Positions 36,501 to 49,100 of a stretch of DNA of 64,000 bases are shown one piece after another; the first letter of the stretch is position 1, and the number at the start of each line of letters is the position of its first letter. The DNA comes from Drosophila pseudoobscura (taxonomy: Eukaryota; Arthropoda; Insecta; Diptera; Drosophilidae). Under the pieces are notes generated by a model that saw nothing but the letters and a program-made list of their open reading frames with translations, did no database searches and was not told the origin of the DNA. Both the position numbers and the translations under genes were made by a program. The stretch covers positions 19,229,001 to 19,293,000 of the forward strand of contig NC_046683.1 in NCBI RefSeq assembly GCF_009870125.1, in the 5' to 3' direction.

Positions 36501-39500
36501 GACAGTCCCCGTGGGCACTCCGCCACTTCCGCTGGCTCCCCCGTTGCTGCTCCGATTGAGCTTGATAACAGTCTTTAGTGTCCCGCTGGACTCCACGTGG
36601 ATGGCGCTGCCTCCCCCCGATCCCGACCCAGATCCTGCAGCCGCTCCTGCCAGGGCCGTCGAGCGTCGCTTTCCGCTCGGATAGGCCTGTGGATGCTGTT
36701 GCTGGTACTGCGCCTGGCGTGTCTGCGCCTCCTGCAGGTCCTGGCGCCGCTGCTCGGCGGCCTGGTGCGTCAGGAGGCCGAGATTGTGAAGATGAATCTC
36801 TTGGTCGCGCCGCTCTTTCTCATCACATGAGAGTCCCGCCTCCTGCTTGCCATTGGCTTCTGCGTTGGGCAAGTATTCCAGGAGCAGGGCTTTCTCTTCG
36901 GACTGGTCCTTGTGATCCTTGAGGTCCTTGAGGGCTTTGAGGCAGAGCTGGGGATCTGCGAGGTCGTCTGGATCCAGATTGGTCTTCTGCTCGGCAACCT
37001 TTATGGTCGCCAGGGGCTTCTCCTCGTCCTCCTCATCCTTAAGAGTCAGCTGAATGTCGAGACCGTCGTGGCTGGACCTCCTGGGGGATGTGCTGGACAT
37101 GGACAGGTTCTCCTTGTTCTCCTCCGGAAAATCGTTGTCCATGTGATCCGCCATCAGCGGCAGCTCCTGCTGTGGTTTATCTTGCTCTGGCTCTTCCTCT
37201 GCCTCTCCTCCGTGTTCCATATCCACATCCATTTCCATCTCTGTGTCCGCATCCGCTGGCTGCTCGGCTACAGTCGAGGATGCCTTTACCTCCATGGCTC
37301 CTTCGGGTACATACTTCTCCTCCGCGTCCGTCGGCTCATCTCCTACCGCCGGCACTCCCTCGGGATGATCCGCAGAATCAGTCTCAGTCACAGGCTCTGG
37401 AGCAGGTTCAGGTTCATCTTCGGCCTTTCGACTCAGCGCATTGCCCCTGGCGTCCACTACGCCCTCCTTGGCCAGCTCCTCCATAATCTCGTGATCAAAG
37501 TCGTCGTAGTTGTCCGACTTCTGCTCCTCCTCCTCCTCCGCCTCCCCCTCATGGCCATTATCCCCGTTTACAGCGACCTCATCCGCGGGTCTGTCTTCGA
37601 GGGGCAGCTCCTCGCCGCTCTCGTCCAGCCGAAGCGCACCCGCCTTCAAGGAGCTGTTCGAGTACGAAGAGTCCTCCAACGCAAATTTGGCTTCTGCCTC
37701 GGCCTCGGCGGCGGCCGCGGACTTAACTTCTCCCTCGGCTTCCGCCTCCAGTTCTGTCTCGGACTCCGGCTTTATCAGCTCCAGCTCCACTTCAGTTTTC
37801 GCTTCTGGCTCCGCTTCCGGATCAGCCTCAGATTCAGCTTCTGCTTCGACTTCCGCTTCGACTTCCACTTCGCTGTGGCTGGCTATTTGGACAATCTCGC
37901 CCAGCTCCGGGTCCTTCTCGATGCCCAGATTGTTGGCCAGGAACTTCTTGTAGAACTTAACGCTGATTATGTCGGGACTGAGCGACGGCGCTTTGCCAGC
38001 CTCTCCGCATGCGGAGACGGACCCAGAGGCAGACTCCGACTCGGACTCCGGCAGTTCCGTCGACTCCTGGGGCGACTCCTTCGGCTTATCCTTATCGGCA
38101 TTCCCCAGATCGGCGTCCACGGTGAGCGGTTCGACGCAGGAGGAGGAGGAATGACCGTTGGCCCCTCCGCTGGTGGTAGAGCTCTCCTCCTCCATGGCCG
38201 TCTGTGCGTCCTTCAGCAACCCCACCACAGGATCCACTGGCAGGAGCAGGCTCTCGTCAAAGTCCGGCGTCAGCTTCTCCAGCTTAATGTCGGCGTGGGC
38301 CAGCAGCAGGTCGTCCATGGACGAGGCCATGCTGTCCTTCGAGTCCTCGTCCCCGCCGCCATGCGCGCTGGTGGCCAGCGAGCCGGCCGATGCAGTCTTC
38401 CGTGTGGTGGAGCCCACCCGTCGTCGCTTCGCCATCATCGGCTCGGCAGCAGCGGCCATTCCCAGTCCACCCGGCGATCCCGTCTTGTTCAGACGCGTCG
38501 CTCGCGTGCTGGTAGACGAGGCAACGGCTGTGGAAACTGCTGTGCCAGCCGCGGCTCCGACATTCTTTGTCTGTGGCCGGCCGCGTCCGCGTCGACCTCC
38601 CGCTGAGGTTGGTGTGGGAACGGCGGGGACGTGGACAGTGACGGGTGTGGCTGTGTCCCTGTCTGGGGGCTCCTGCTTGATCAGCACAGCGCCCTTTGGT
38701 GGCTCCTCGGCGGCGTCCACGGCGTCGTCGATCTCGTCTTCGGGTGGCGGCGCCTTCACCTCAATTTTGCTGTACTTTGCCGCACTCTCTACGTCGTCCT
38801 CGGAGCGATTCCGCTTGGCGGCTGGCTCCAGGGGCGGCGGGACCACCGCCTGGGACTTCCTGGGACGGCGGCCACGTGCGGTCGGCAACTGCTGCTGCTG
38901 CTGCTCGCTGGAGGCCACCGTCGATGATTGTCGACGATTGCGGGTGACGCGAGTGTTGTTCGCCTGCTCCTGGGCGTGCGACTTGCGGGTGACACGGTTG
39001 CAGGTCGGCGTAGGTGGCAGCTCTTTGTCCTTCTCTTTGTCCTTCTCTTTTTCCTTGTCCTTGTCTTTTGTGTCTTTGTTGTCTTTTTCATCGGCAGCTG
39101 GCAGGGATTCCAGTTCGCTGCCGTCGATGGCCTCCTCTTTGACTTGCACTGTCCCTGATCCTGGCCCATCCTCGAGCTTGGCGATGGCTTCTTTGGCTTC
39201 TTTTAGATCCTTAATGGACTTGCGTCCGCGTATGACGGGGGGGGCAACAACCGAGCGCTCCACCGAGCTCTTCCTCTGACTGCCCGACGATGGCGGCTCT
39301 TCTCCGTCTTCGCTAGCCTCGCGATGCCTCGAGGCTGTAGCTGTGGGGGAGCTGAGCAGCAGGAGCGGCGACGAGAGCCGTGTTATTCGCACACTCTTGC
39401 TCCCCAGTCCATCGCTGACAGTCGTGGGCGTGGGTGGCTTTGGTGAGGCCACTACCCCCTCTATTGTTGTGGCGGGAGAGGGCTGACTCCGGTCCGAATT

Positions 39501-39734
39501 CGGGTTCGGACTCGGATTCGCATCCCCGCTGGACTGCTGCTGATCTTCCGTCTTTTCCCCTGCCCCATTCCCCTCGGGAGAGGGCGATTTGGCTCCGGCT
39601 CTGGCTAGCTCCTCGGCAGCGCTTGAAGACTGGTCCTCGCTGCAGGCTGGCAGGATCACAGTGGCTGAGGTATTCGCCGTGTCCTCCAGGACGGCTGCCG
39701 TTGTGGCTGTGGCTCCTGGCTTACGGCTCGACAT
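30595..39734 (-). CDS. east: East-like large nuclear protein
   Basis: Exons on the minus strand: 39734-36264, 36183-36072, 34456-34211, 34115-33649, 33587-33418 and 33352-30595; 2408 codons with stop (2407 aa). The first exon is charged and low-complexity: Lys/Asp/Glu repeats near residues 225-245, an AT-hook-like RRGRGRPQTK near 378, and a Glu-rich PEST-like stretch near 620-682. A Cys-rich middle (about 1240-1460) has paired cysteines (CEDQCYYC, CLCDAC, CVLCKRRLG, CKLC) that suggest zinc binding. Two conserved-looking islands follow: around 1655 (LWEELQKPYGNQSSFLRHLI) and 2113-2205. From memory, D. melanogaster East is about 2,300 aa with many nuclear-localisation and PEST sites and sits next to PIG-K; size, composition and position fit. 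Biochemical activity is unknown. Confidence 0.72.
34457..36071 (-). other. third coding intron of east
   Basis: About 1.6 kb between donor GTGCGC and acceptor GATGCAG. It is much longer than the other east introns, contains TATCGAT near 34799 and a GAGA tract at 35982-36001, and may include regulatory sequence or an internal promoter. No coding frame is supported. Confidence 0.45.
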
Positions 39735-39951
39735 CCTTGACGAGCCGGTGACCGAGACGCCGTCACCTAGCGCAGCTGCTGCGGACGTTGCTGCTCCTAT
39801 GATGCCAGCTCCTCCGTCTCCTCCTGCAGTGGCTGCTGCGACTGTGGCTGCTTACGTTGCTCCTGCTCCTGGCAATCCGATGCTGATTGTGTCCACTTCG
39901 AGTCACAGTGAGTTGGTCCCATTGGTTGACTTGGATGATGATGTGGATTGC

Positions 39952-42900
39952 CTGCAAGAAAGCACAGGAGGGAACAGAACATGAGATGTGGATCGATTAC
40001 TAATACGACATGTAGGCTACGGGCACAAAAACGACATCCCCTGGTGGGGGACGCTACACCCCATACTATTCTTCTTCGACAGACGACATTCTTCCTTTGG
40101 GACTCAATCGCTCACTCATCCGTTCGTTAAATTCGTTTCTATTGCTTTCTGCCTGGATTTTTGATTTGTGAGGTTATGTGGGGCAGCAATCGGATTGATC
40201 CTGAACGAGACCGAATCTCAGCCGAAGCTGGAGCCCAGGCAGCCAACCTGCCCCTGTGGCTAGAACATTAAACATGCTTTGCAGTTTCCATATCATGCCC
40301 CTTCCCCACTCCCCCACCGTATCGCAGCGCACCGCACCGCAGAGACTCAGCTCTGGCATAGTCGTAAAGTCGAAAACAAGTTTTGGCAGCAGCAGCTGGA
40401 ACTGCGGTTGCGAGAGAGCGGAGCGAGAGAGAGCGGAGAATGTGAGGAAAGCCAACCAGAAGCCAGAATCCAGAAGCTGAAGCTGAAAGAAGAGTCAAAG
40501 GCAAAGCTGAGGAATTGATGGGCACATTGAGTAATCCCCAAATTGGTGTGCTTTGGTATCCTGCTGTTGCTGTTGCTGGCTGGCTGCTGGCTGATCCCCA
40601 GAGCTAAAGTACATTTTGAAAGGCGCCATTTTGGTGTGGCCAGACTAGCGCAAGCAAATAATAGCCAGAGCCACAGGCTCGGCTCTCAGGCAAACACCGA
40701 GAGCCTCGAGAGTTGTTTTTTAGTGGAGAGGCGACCTTCGCTTTGCATTTTTTGCAGGCTGCTTGCGGCTGCATTCTGCACAGCTTTGGCGGAGGAAATC
40801 GGCCTCCATTTCAACACAGCCACGGATTTAATGACACACAAACACACAGATATACTGACGCTCTCTCACACACACGAACATACACACACACACACACATT
40901 ATTAACTGAAGCCATCGCCACCACCCTCTGCAGAGCCGAGCAATGAAACGGATGGACGGATGGTGGAAAGCAAGCATAAGGGAAAACAGTGACAGTGACA
41001 GCAGCGGAGAGGAGACGAGACGAGACGAAGAAGACGGAGGCGACTGACAGCGGGGCCAGGCAAGCAGCAAGCCGAGCGACAACAAAACAGACGAATAAAG
41101 GAAGTAAAAGCGAATCGCAAATAACAAAATGAAGATGAAGTATTTATGTGTGTGTACACTATTATGTAGAATGCACGCACACACAGCCACTAGCGACACT
41201 AGCGACGGGAATATAGCATAGCACTCTCATGTACATAAAGTGTGCAAAAACGTTGGCAGGCCAGGCGCAGGCAGGGCAATTGTAAACACTGGCCACACTG
41301 GCCATACGAAGAGCGGCCAAACCATCTCAGTGGGCCAGGCCGTGCCGGGCCAGCGGAAACTGGCCCAAGAATTTTCACCAAATGGAAAAGTTGTTAAAGA
41401 ATTGGCAGAGTTGCCAACAGCGTTCGTTGGCGAGCAAACGTCCGCCTCGGCAACTCTCGCACAACACACACAAACAGAGAGCCACACTACTCGCTCGTTC
41501 GCTCACTCACTCACTCTCACACACAACACACGCACACAGAGAGGCATGCACGTTCGGCCAAATGAAAAACTGTGGAAATTGTGCGGACCTAAGGGTCGAC
41601 AAAAAACAGTTGCGAAAAAAACAAAAAAATAAATAAATGAAGCAAACTTTACAAAATTTGCTGTTTTCTTTTCAATCTGTTCTCTTCTTTGCTACAACAA
41701 CAACAAGCATGACGCGCGAACGGAACAGCACTCACTTGTCTCTTTCGTTTCACTTTTGAATTGCTTTTCGCATTTGCTTTTTCATTGAAACCGAGCGGGA
41801 GCCGAAACGAAACCGAGCCCGAAAGCCGAACGAAACGAAACCAAACGAAACACAAACGCAAACGCGAATACTTTACCTACTTAATGCTCTTTCTGTTCAG
41901 ATGTCCATTTGCGAATTTTCCGCATTAATTTTCACTGAATCGATGCGACGACGACATTGCCTGTCGGCGCGAGAGAGGGCGCCAACTCCTATGATGAGCA
42001 GATTTACGAAGAAACTGCACCCAGGCAGGAGCAGAACAAACAAAAAAAAATAATAATAAAATAAAATGCAGAACCCGAACCGAATGAGTTGTGAACGCAA
42101 ACACGGTGCGAAGCGAAATAACGAGGCAGCGCAGAGAGCCGCAAGAGAGCGTCGTGCAGCGAGTGGCCCGCCGACGATGTCGATGGCGGCGAAAATCATA
42201 TATTCGCCTCGCCGCCGCTAGTTGGCAATTGCCGTCTGCAACACCCACTAGCAGATACTCTTCTTTCGCCTTAAACTGTTCTCAACGTACAAGGGATGAA
42301 TGACTGTTGATACACAATATACCTATATAAATATACACGCATATACAGTGATTCATAACTTCTACATTTTGCCGTTCCCATATGCGTGGCTAGTTATGTA
42401 CATACACATATTATTCGTTCTATGATCGTGCCATTGCAGGGCATTCAGTTTCGACCTAAGCGCGACCGGCTGTCTGTATATTTGCCAAATGTTTGTTGGC
42501 CTCTCTCGCTCTCGCCGTCTGGCTCTCATCTTACATATCTCGCCGTGACGGCTGCTTCGTCTTTTGTTCCGACGGAAAAGGACTCGGATCAGTGTGTGTC
42601 GGCAGTGTGTTAGCGAAAAAAGCGAACTTTTCAATAGATACGATTGATTTTCTCGATCCTCTGCAGATTCCTTGTTTTCGTCCGACCAAACTCCCTCCGA
42701 TCTTCACCACCCACATCCGATGCTACGCTGTTCTGTTGAAGTGATCTTTTTGTTTGCAAAGCGTCTGAGTCCCAGGTTTTTTTCATATCCTGTCCATCCC
42801 AGGGGGTGGGGAGTGTTGGCAGCGGAAGACGTGCACGAATACATGTGCGTAACAGGCGCAAGGGAATCCTGCAAGTGTCAGGTGGCGTCCTGCGTCTGTT

Positions 42901-44818
42901 GCCGTCGGAACATAGTATTCACCCCCTTCTTTTTCGGTCATCGGACGAAATAGCAGGACTGGAATGGAGTGGAGTGCGGTAGCTGGGTAAAAGTCAAAAT
43001 TAATTGGCAAATAAACGGCGACACTTGGCGGCCAATGAAGGGCAAAGGGAAAATCAATAGCTTTGCATCGCGATATTATGCACCGAATGAGGAGAAAGAG
43101 AGAGCCGAGCCGTTTTCGTTAACAATGTCATTTGCTTGTGCTGGCCGCATGCATATTATGTACATAATATATGTACATACATACATATGTACGAACTGTA
43201 TAAGTCGTGGAAAATGGCTTTCCCTCGAACTGGGTCAAGTGAAAGGCAGGATGGCGGCGATTGAGGACACGCCAGTTCTTGATGGTATTCACCGCCCCCT
43301 GGCTTTTATGCAATGACATCATCAATTAGTCACATTGACCACGACAAACGAGCGCTTAGATCGATTGTCCTGTCTGGGATGGGCACTTTCAGTCCCATTT
43401 CCTGTAATTTTCCCCCTTTTTCCATTTTTAATCACTTTTTAACGATGATCCTTTGCATAAATGATTTGGTTTTCCATTCAATTTGTTCAAATAAGTGCTA
43501 TACATGATAAAGAGTGTGGAATACATGTCTGTAAGGCTTTTTGCAGTACGCCCACCCATTCTTTTCACCTAGAAATTATTTGTACGCTCCGCGAGACACA
43601 TCTACTTACAGAAGAACTCACACACGCTTTGTCTGTGAGGCGGGAGTGTGCGTGTGTTGTGCTAAAGGCAATTGGAAAACGAAATGGCCGACAAAACGCC
43701 ACGCAGCTACATGGATAGATGAAAGGCAAGCAAAGCACAGTACAGTGGCAGGCAGAAGCAGCGATAAGCGGACGGCAGGGCAAGACGGAATGGGCGATAT
43801 ATGGATAAAAAGAAAACTTCCGGCAAAGCCAAAGCTCATCGAAATCGACTAAGAGCAGACAACAATCGACTAAGATACACTACATACAATCATAAATCAA
43901 CGCACACAGGCAGACATATGGAAACCCACGTGAATCAGAGAGGGAGACAGACCAGACTCGCAATCAAAAGAACAGAGAGAGCCACCTATGATCGCGGCGA
44001 ATTCGCAGAGTTTTCATAAGCAAAGCATTTGTGGCTGTCTTACATTATTTTCCTTACTTCTCGCCCTGTGAAAAGCCAATGGCGCTGGTGTGTGTGCCGC
44101 CCAACACAAGAACACCGAAAAAACAGTTAAAACTAGCACGCAAACAAGGCTTTTATGGGTACTCAACCACACGTACATAGGTACATATACACCAGCACTC
44201 CATTATTCTCTCTCTCTATCTCTCCCTCTTCTTCGCCTCTCTTTATCGCTCTTCTCTTTGTGGCGCAGCGTCATTCTTTTTTACGCCATATTGAATTGTA
44301 GCCGAGAGCCATTTGCCATTTTCTTGGGCTTTTTTTTACTACTTTCAGTATGCCTATGTCAAATTTATTGCTTGGATTGTATCAGCCTTAAGGTAATTTA
44401 ACTGTTTTATGCTAAAAAGCTCACCCAAATACAGCGTTTTAAGGCAAAACTAGCTATGGAAAATTTTCCCATTGACAAATGTCTTCCTTTCTGTGTCTCT
44501 TTTCCCCACCCTTTCGTGACTGTGGGAAATGTTAACATTTCAGTTTGACCCTTTTGGAGGGTTAATAATCTGTGGAGCAACCTACAATGCCTATATCATA
44601 TAGCATAGGCATAAATGATATGATTGAAATTATTATTATTATTAGCAATTTATTAGAAAAAGATCAGAGTGCAAAGAGATGTGCATGTTAAGCGCAACAG
44701 AGATATGTTATGGCTTATGTTATGACAATCGATAACACGCGTTAGTGAATTTTCGAAGCAGTTTTTTGGGATTTCTCGCAGATGCGTTTTCACCTAATTC
44801 GTTTAAATCATTAATGAA
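39952..44818. other. divergent region between east and PIG-K
   Basis: On the minus strand an acceptor CTTGCAG lies just before 39951, so the east leader includes at least one upstream non-coding exon. One candidate ends at 41877 with donor GTAAAG. Promoter-like words include CTGGCCACACC on the minus strand at 40633-40643 and CTGGCCACACTG at 41289-41300, each close to the fly core-promoter Motif 1. The interval 42300-44700 shows only scattered short frames without domains. Confidence 0.35.
44728..44734 (+). promoter_or_regulatory. DRE-like element upstream of PIG-K
   Basis: ATCGATA, seven of eight bases of the DRE consensus TATCGATA, lies 85 bases before the PIG-K ATG, the usual place for this housekeeping promoter element. 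Confidence 0.4.
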
Positions 44819-46144
44819 ATGAATCTTAAACTGGTGTCTATTGTTTATATATTCTGCATCTGCGGTATTAGCTGCACTGCAAGCAATGAAGACACTTCCG
44901 TCCTGCCAGAAGGCTTTGTGGATGCCACACAGAGATCGACGCACACTAATAACTGGGCAGTGCTGGTGGATGCCTCCCGGTTCTGGTTCAATTATCGGCA
45001 TGTAGCCAACGTCCTGTCCATCTATCGGTCTGTGAAGCGCCTCGGCATTCCCGACTCGCAGATCATCCTAATGATAGCAGACGATATGGCCTGCAACGCC
45101 CGCAATCCGCGTCCCGGCCAGGTCTATAACAACGCCAACCAGCATATCAACGTCTACGGCGACGACGTGGAGGTGGACTATCGCGGCTACGAGGTGACCG
45201 TGGAGAACTTTGTCCGCCTCCTCACTGGGCGCACCCAGAACGGTACGGCGCGCTCTAAGAAGCTGCTCTCCGATGCCGGCAGCAATGTTCTCATCTACCT
45301 CACGGGTCATGGCGGCGATGGTTTCCTGAAGTTCCAGGACTCGGAGGAGATAACCAGCCAGGAGTTGGCCGACGGCATCCAGCAGATGTGGGAGAAGAAA
45401 CGGTGCTGCCCTATGCTACACATTTGAACCATTCGTTAATTCATATTTCCACTGATTGCAGCTACAATGAGCTCTTCTTCATGGTGGACACTTGCCAGGC
45501 GGCCTCGTTGTACGAGAAGTTCAGTTCGCCCAATGTCCTGGCTGTGGCCAGCAGCCTGGTGGGGCAGGATTCGCTCTCGGTAAGCCTTCTCCTGCAAAGA
45601 ATGCGTATGAAAACAACGCTTCTACTGACTCTCTCGTCTCCCAACCTCACAGCATCACGTGGATCCTTCGATTGGTGTGTACATGATCGACCGCTATACC
45701 TACTATGCCCTGGAGTTCCTGGAGAAGGTACAGCCGTTCAGCACCCGCACCATTGGCGATTTCGTAAGTGTGGATGGATTGCTAATGGCTATTCACTTCG
45801 CTAAACCTAAGCCCGCCTGTCGTTTCAGCTGCAAGTGTGCCCCAAGCGTGTCTGCATCTCAACTGTTGGCGTGCGCAAGGACCTCTACCGCCGCGATCCC
45901 CATAAAGTGCCCATAACGGACTTCTTTGGCGCCATCCGGCCCACACGCGTCTCCACGGACCGCATCAATGTGACGCTGGCCAACGAGAGGTATGCATAAG
46001 CTAAGAAATATCAGTGTGCAGTTATTACAGTGAGTGTCTCTCTCTTGCAGTGATTTTATTGCCGATCCGGACGAGATTTCTGCGAACAAGAGGCCGTTCA
46101 AGATCATAATGGAGCCCCAGTTTCCGTCCGAATTTTTCAAATAA
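44819..46144 (+). CDS. PIG-K: GPI transamidase catalytic subunit (PIG-K/GPI8)
   Basis: Five exons: 44819-45402, 45462-45579, 45653-45763, 45829-45989, 46051-46144; 355 aa. A hydrophobic signal peptide (about 1-21) targets the ER. The body is a C13 legumain-type cysteine peptidase: the catalytic His lies in [12 protein letters not shown] and the catalytic Cys in [10 protein letters not shown], at the start of exon 2. The enzyme cleaves the C-terminal signal of precursor proteins and transfers them to a GPI anchor in the ER lumen, working in a complex with GAA1, PIG-S, PIG-T and PIG-U. All introns are 59-73 nt, typical of a housekeeping fly gene. The human protein has a C-terminal membrane segment; here the chain ends soon after the catalytic domain without one. 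Confidence 0.93.
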
Positions 46145-46145
46145 A
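46140..46145 (+). terminator. polyadenylation hexamer overlapping the PIG-K stop
   Basis: AATAAA includes the TAA stop itself (46142-46144). If used, the 3' UTR would be only some 15-30 bases. No other AATAAA was noted in the next 200 bases. Confidence 0.35.
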
Positions 46146-49100
46146 GTGAGTGGTGGGCGAATCGGGAGACCAGCAAGCAGATCCAACAGATTCGACAGAT
46201 CCCAACAGGCAGATCCATCATTCATGTGATAATATTAATTTTATTCGTAAATACATCATTTCATTATTAATACATGTGTAATTTATTAAATTTATATGTG
46301 ATCTCGAATCGTCCTTTAAAAATCTCAATTATGGGCTTAGTTGTTCGTCTTCGTCTTAGTTTTCTGTTTTTCCGCTTTCCTGTTTTATATTTGCTAACAT
46401 TTTCATTACATTTCATTATCGTTATCATTCTCGGTTCGTTTTCCTTGTTTGTGTTTCTTAAGCATATTACATCATGTTTCATTTAAATTATATTTTGGTA
46501 TCTACTATCGAACGCTCACTAATCAATCAATCAATCAATCCATCAAGTCAACATTCATATCAAATCCAGAAAACAAACAAAAACCATATTGTATACTTAT
46601 ATAAAAAGCGGGGACCCCCGCATACCATGCGTTTGTTTGTATAGAACTAGAAATCCACACAAAAAAAAAAACAAAAACAAACAGTATCTACTACTCGTAC
46701 AATACAATACAATATATAATTTCCGGTTCGTTTTGTTTTGTTTTGTTTTGTTTTGTTTCGCTTTGCTTTGCTTTGCTTCGTTTTGAAATTTTCTAATTTG
46801 GGTATTCACAAATTCAAAGAGTAACAATGGCCGCCAGAAGCGATCTCCACCATCTCCAACTCCATCTCCCCCGTGGAGCCTGCCTTTTACTCCCTTTTAG
46901 CATATGGAAGGATCTACTTCGATTTTATTATTGAATTCATTTATCGCTTGCTTTAAACATATATGTACCTATCCTTTTTTCGTTTCGTTTCTTTTCTCTT
47001 CACTTCTCTTCGGAAATGAATGCACACATACTATACATACATATCAATACACAAGTACTATATATGTATAATTATATTTATTTCTTAATTTTGTTTTTGT
47101 TTGTTTTTTTTTTGCGATTTTTTGGTGTTTTTTTTGGTTTTTGTTTTTGTTTCATTGCATCAGTCCCATAATTTGAGTTGTAGGCTTGGGGTTGTCCTCA
47201 AGATCAAGATCCAGATTAAGCACCATAAGAAGTTCGTATTGCATCCACGTCGCTAAACACTATTGGGACATGGAATATCCGATCACGGAGCACGGGTCAT
47301 TGTGGGGGTCTATTTGGGACGGGTCTGCGTCCGAATGCATGGGCCATTGAGTTGGATTGGGTTGGAGTGGAGTGGAGCTAAGTGGGGTCTGTCTCTGCGT
47401 CTGTGTGTGAGTGGGAGTGTGTGTGTGAGTGGGAGTGTGTGTGTGTGTGTGTGTGGGTGGGGGGGAGGCACAACAGTTATATATATGTATACATATGTAG
47501 CTGGTTAGATAAGCGTCGTCTGGTGCCTGCCACTGGTTATGTTGGGTGCTTTCCGTGACTGGTTCGGGTTCACCTGTATGTGTATGTGTGTGTGAAAGTC
47601 GTTAAAATTAGCTAACTAATGTTATATCTGTATGTATCTCGAGATGCCAGATGGGGAGAAATAGACAGAATTTGCTCTCCCTGCTCTTCTGATTCGTTCT
47701 GCTTATGCATGTATTTACAAAGACACTTTCGGGGGAGCGATCCGGCATCTGACTCTAGTCTGTATATTCAAATGGGGACATTGGAACGGGGGGATTTGGA
47801 TTTGGACTCGGTTGTCTCTTGGATGGAAAGGGCTTACTAGATAGAATGGAGTTGGGGAAGGATGGATGATGTTATAGGTTGGAGGAAACGGCTCACTGGC
47901 CTGCCTAGGCTGTCGACACTTTGATTGATTCGAATCTCGATTACAGTTACAGTTTTAATGTCTAACACTTATCCGATAACACGCTGTGCAAAAATATTGT
48001 TTTCATTTTCACTTTCTCGTTTTTTGTTTTGTTTACTTTTATCTAATTTCATTTTGTTATTTTTTCTTTTTTAATTTCCCCCTCTCTCCATCTCTCTCCA
48101 GATTCTTTACCTCCGCCATTGTCGTCTATACTGTTACACTCTACAAAAAATGTTAATCGCCTGCCCCGCCCGACTATCTCGCCAGATCCCTCCTATATGT
48201 ATTGCCATATCGTATGCGGTAGCTCTCGTACGAACTCGTATTATTTATTCGCTTATGAAAATTCACATATATGTATGCATGTATACGTTATTTAAATATT
48301 CTTGCTATTTGCTATTTCGTATTCGTATTTGATTTTTTCATTCTTTTTTTGTTTTCATTGTTTGCTTGTAAAAAAACTCACTACGGAAAAAAAATCAAAA
48401 ATAACGTTTGAAGGCAATTTGATGTCAGACTCTTTCTTAATTTCATTTTCTTTTCTTTTTTTTTAACATTTCTCTCATCATGGTTTTCGCCTCCTTGTTC
48501 TCGTCTTCGTTTTGGTTTTAGCTTGGTTTTGGGATGTCGCTATCCGTTCTCGTTATCGTTATCGTTCTCGTTCTCGTTCGCGTTCTCGTTTTATTATCTT
48601 TATGTTTAAGTGTGTATAATGAGTGGTAGATCGATAGAGGGAGGGCTGATCGGGTGTGGGAATCTGGGAATCTATGGTTTTACTATCTATACAAGCTATG
48701 GCCAAGTAAATATGGCCTTCGCAATAAAAATCTATAATTCAGTTCTAACAGACTCTGTTCTACTACGTTTCCTTGCTCTCAGTTTCAGGTGCCTTCCAAT
48801 GAAATAAACCAAACCAAAAACAGCACTATGGCTTGGACTGCATCTGCATCTGCATGAGAGTGCACTGGATCAACTACTCACGACTGACTCACTCACTCCC
48901 ATCTGGCCCAGCAATTTCTTGACATATTTCGGTGTATACTTTTCAGGGCGGTCCAGTGCTGGATCGAGTTGCGTCTCTGAGGAGGAACTGCCATGGGAAG
49001 CAGATATCTGTGGATAACAGATCTAAGAATAGTGCAGCATTATTTTTTGTAAGATCTCCCCTTGTATGTACATATGACGAGCATCGGCATTCCCCAAATA

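Noticed and set aside
36912..38606. 564-codon plus-strand open frame opposite east
   Set aside because: It is antisense to the well-supported first east exon and its Leu/Arg/Val-rich composition is the mirror of Glu/Ala/Ser codons. It contains no domain and no splice or start context.
43801..44019. 72-codon Lys/Arg-rich plus-strand frame upstream of PIG-K
   Set aside because: It is short and has no domain, no splice context and a simple-sequence neighbourhood. Nothing supports translation.
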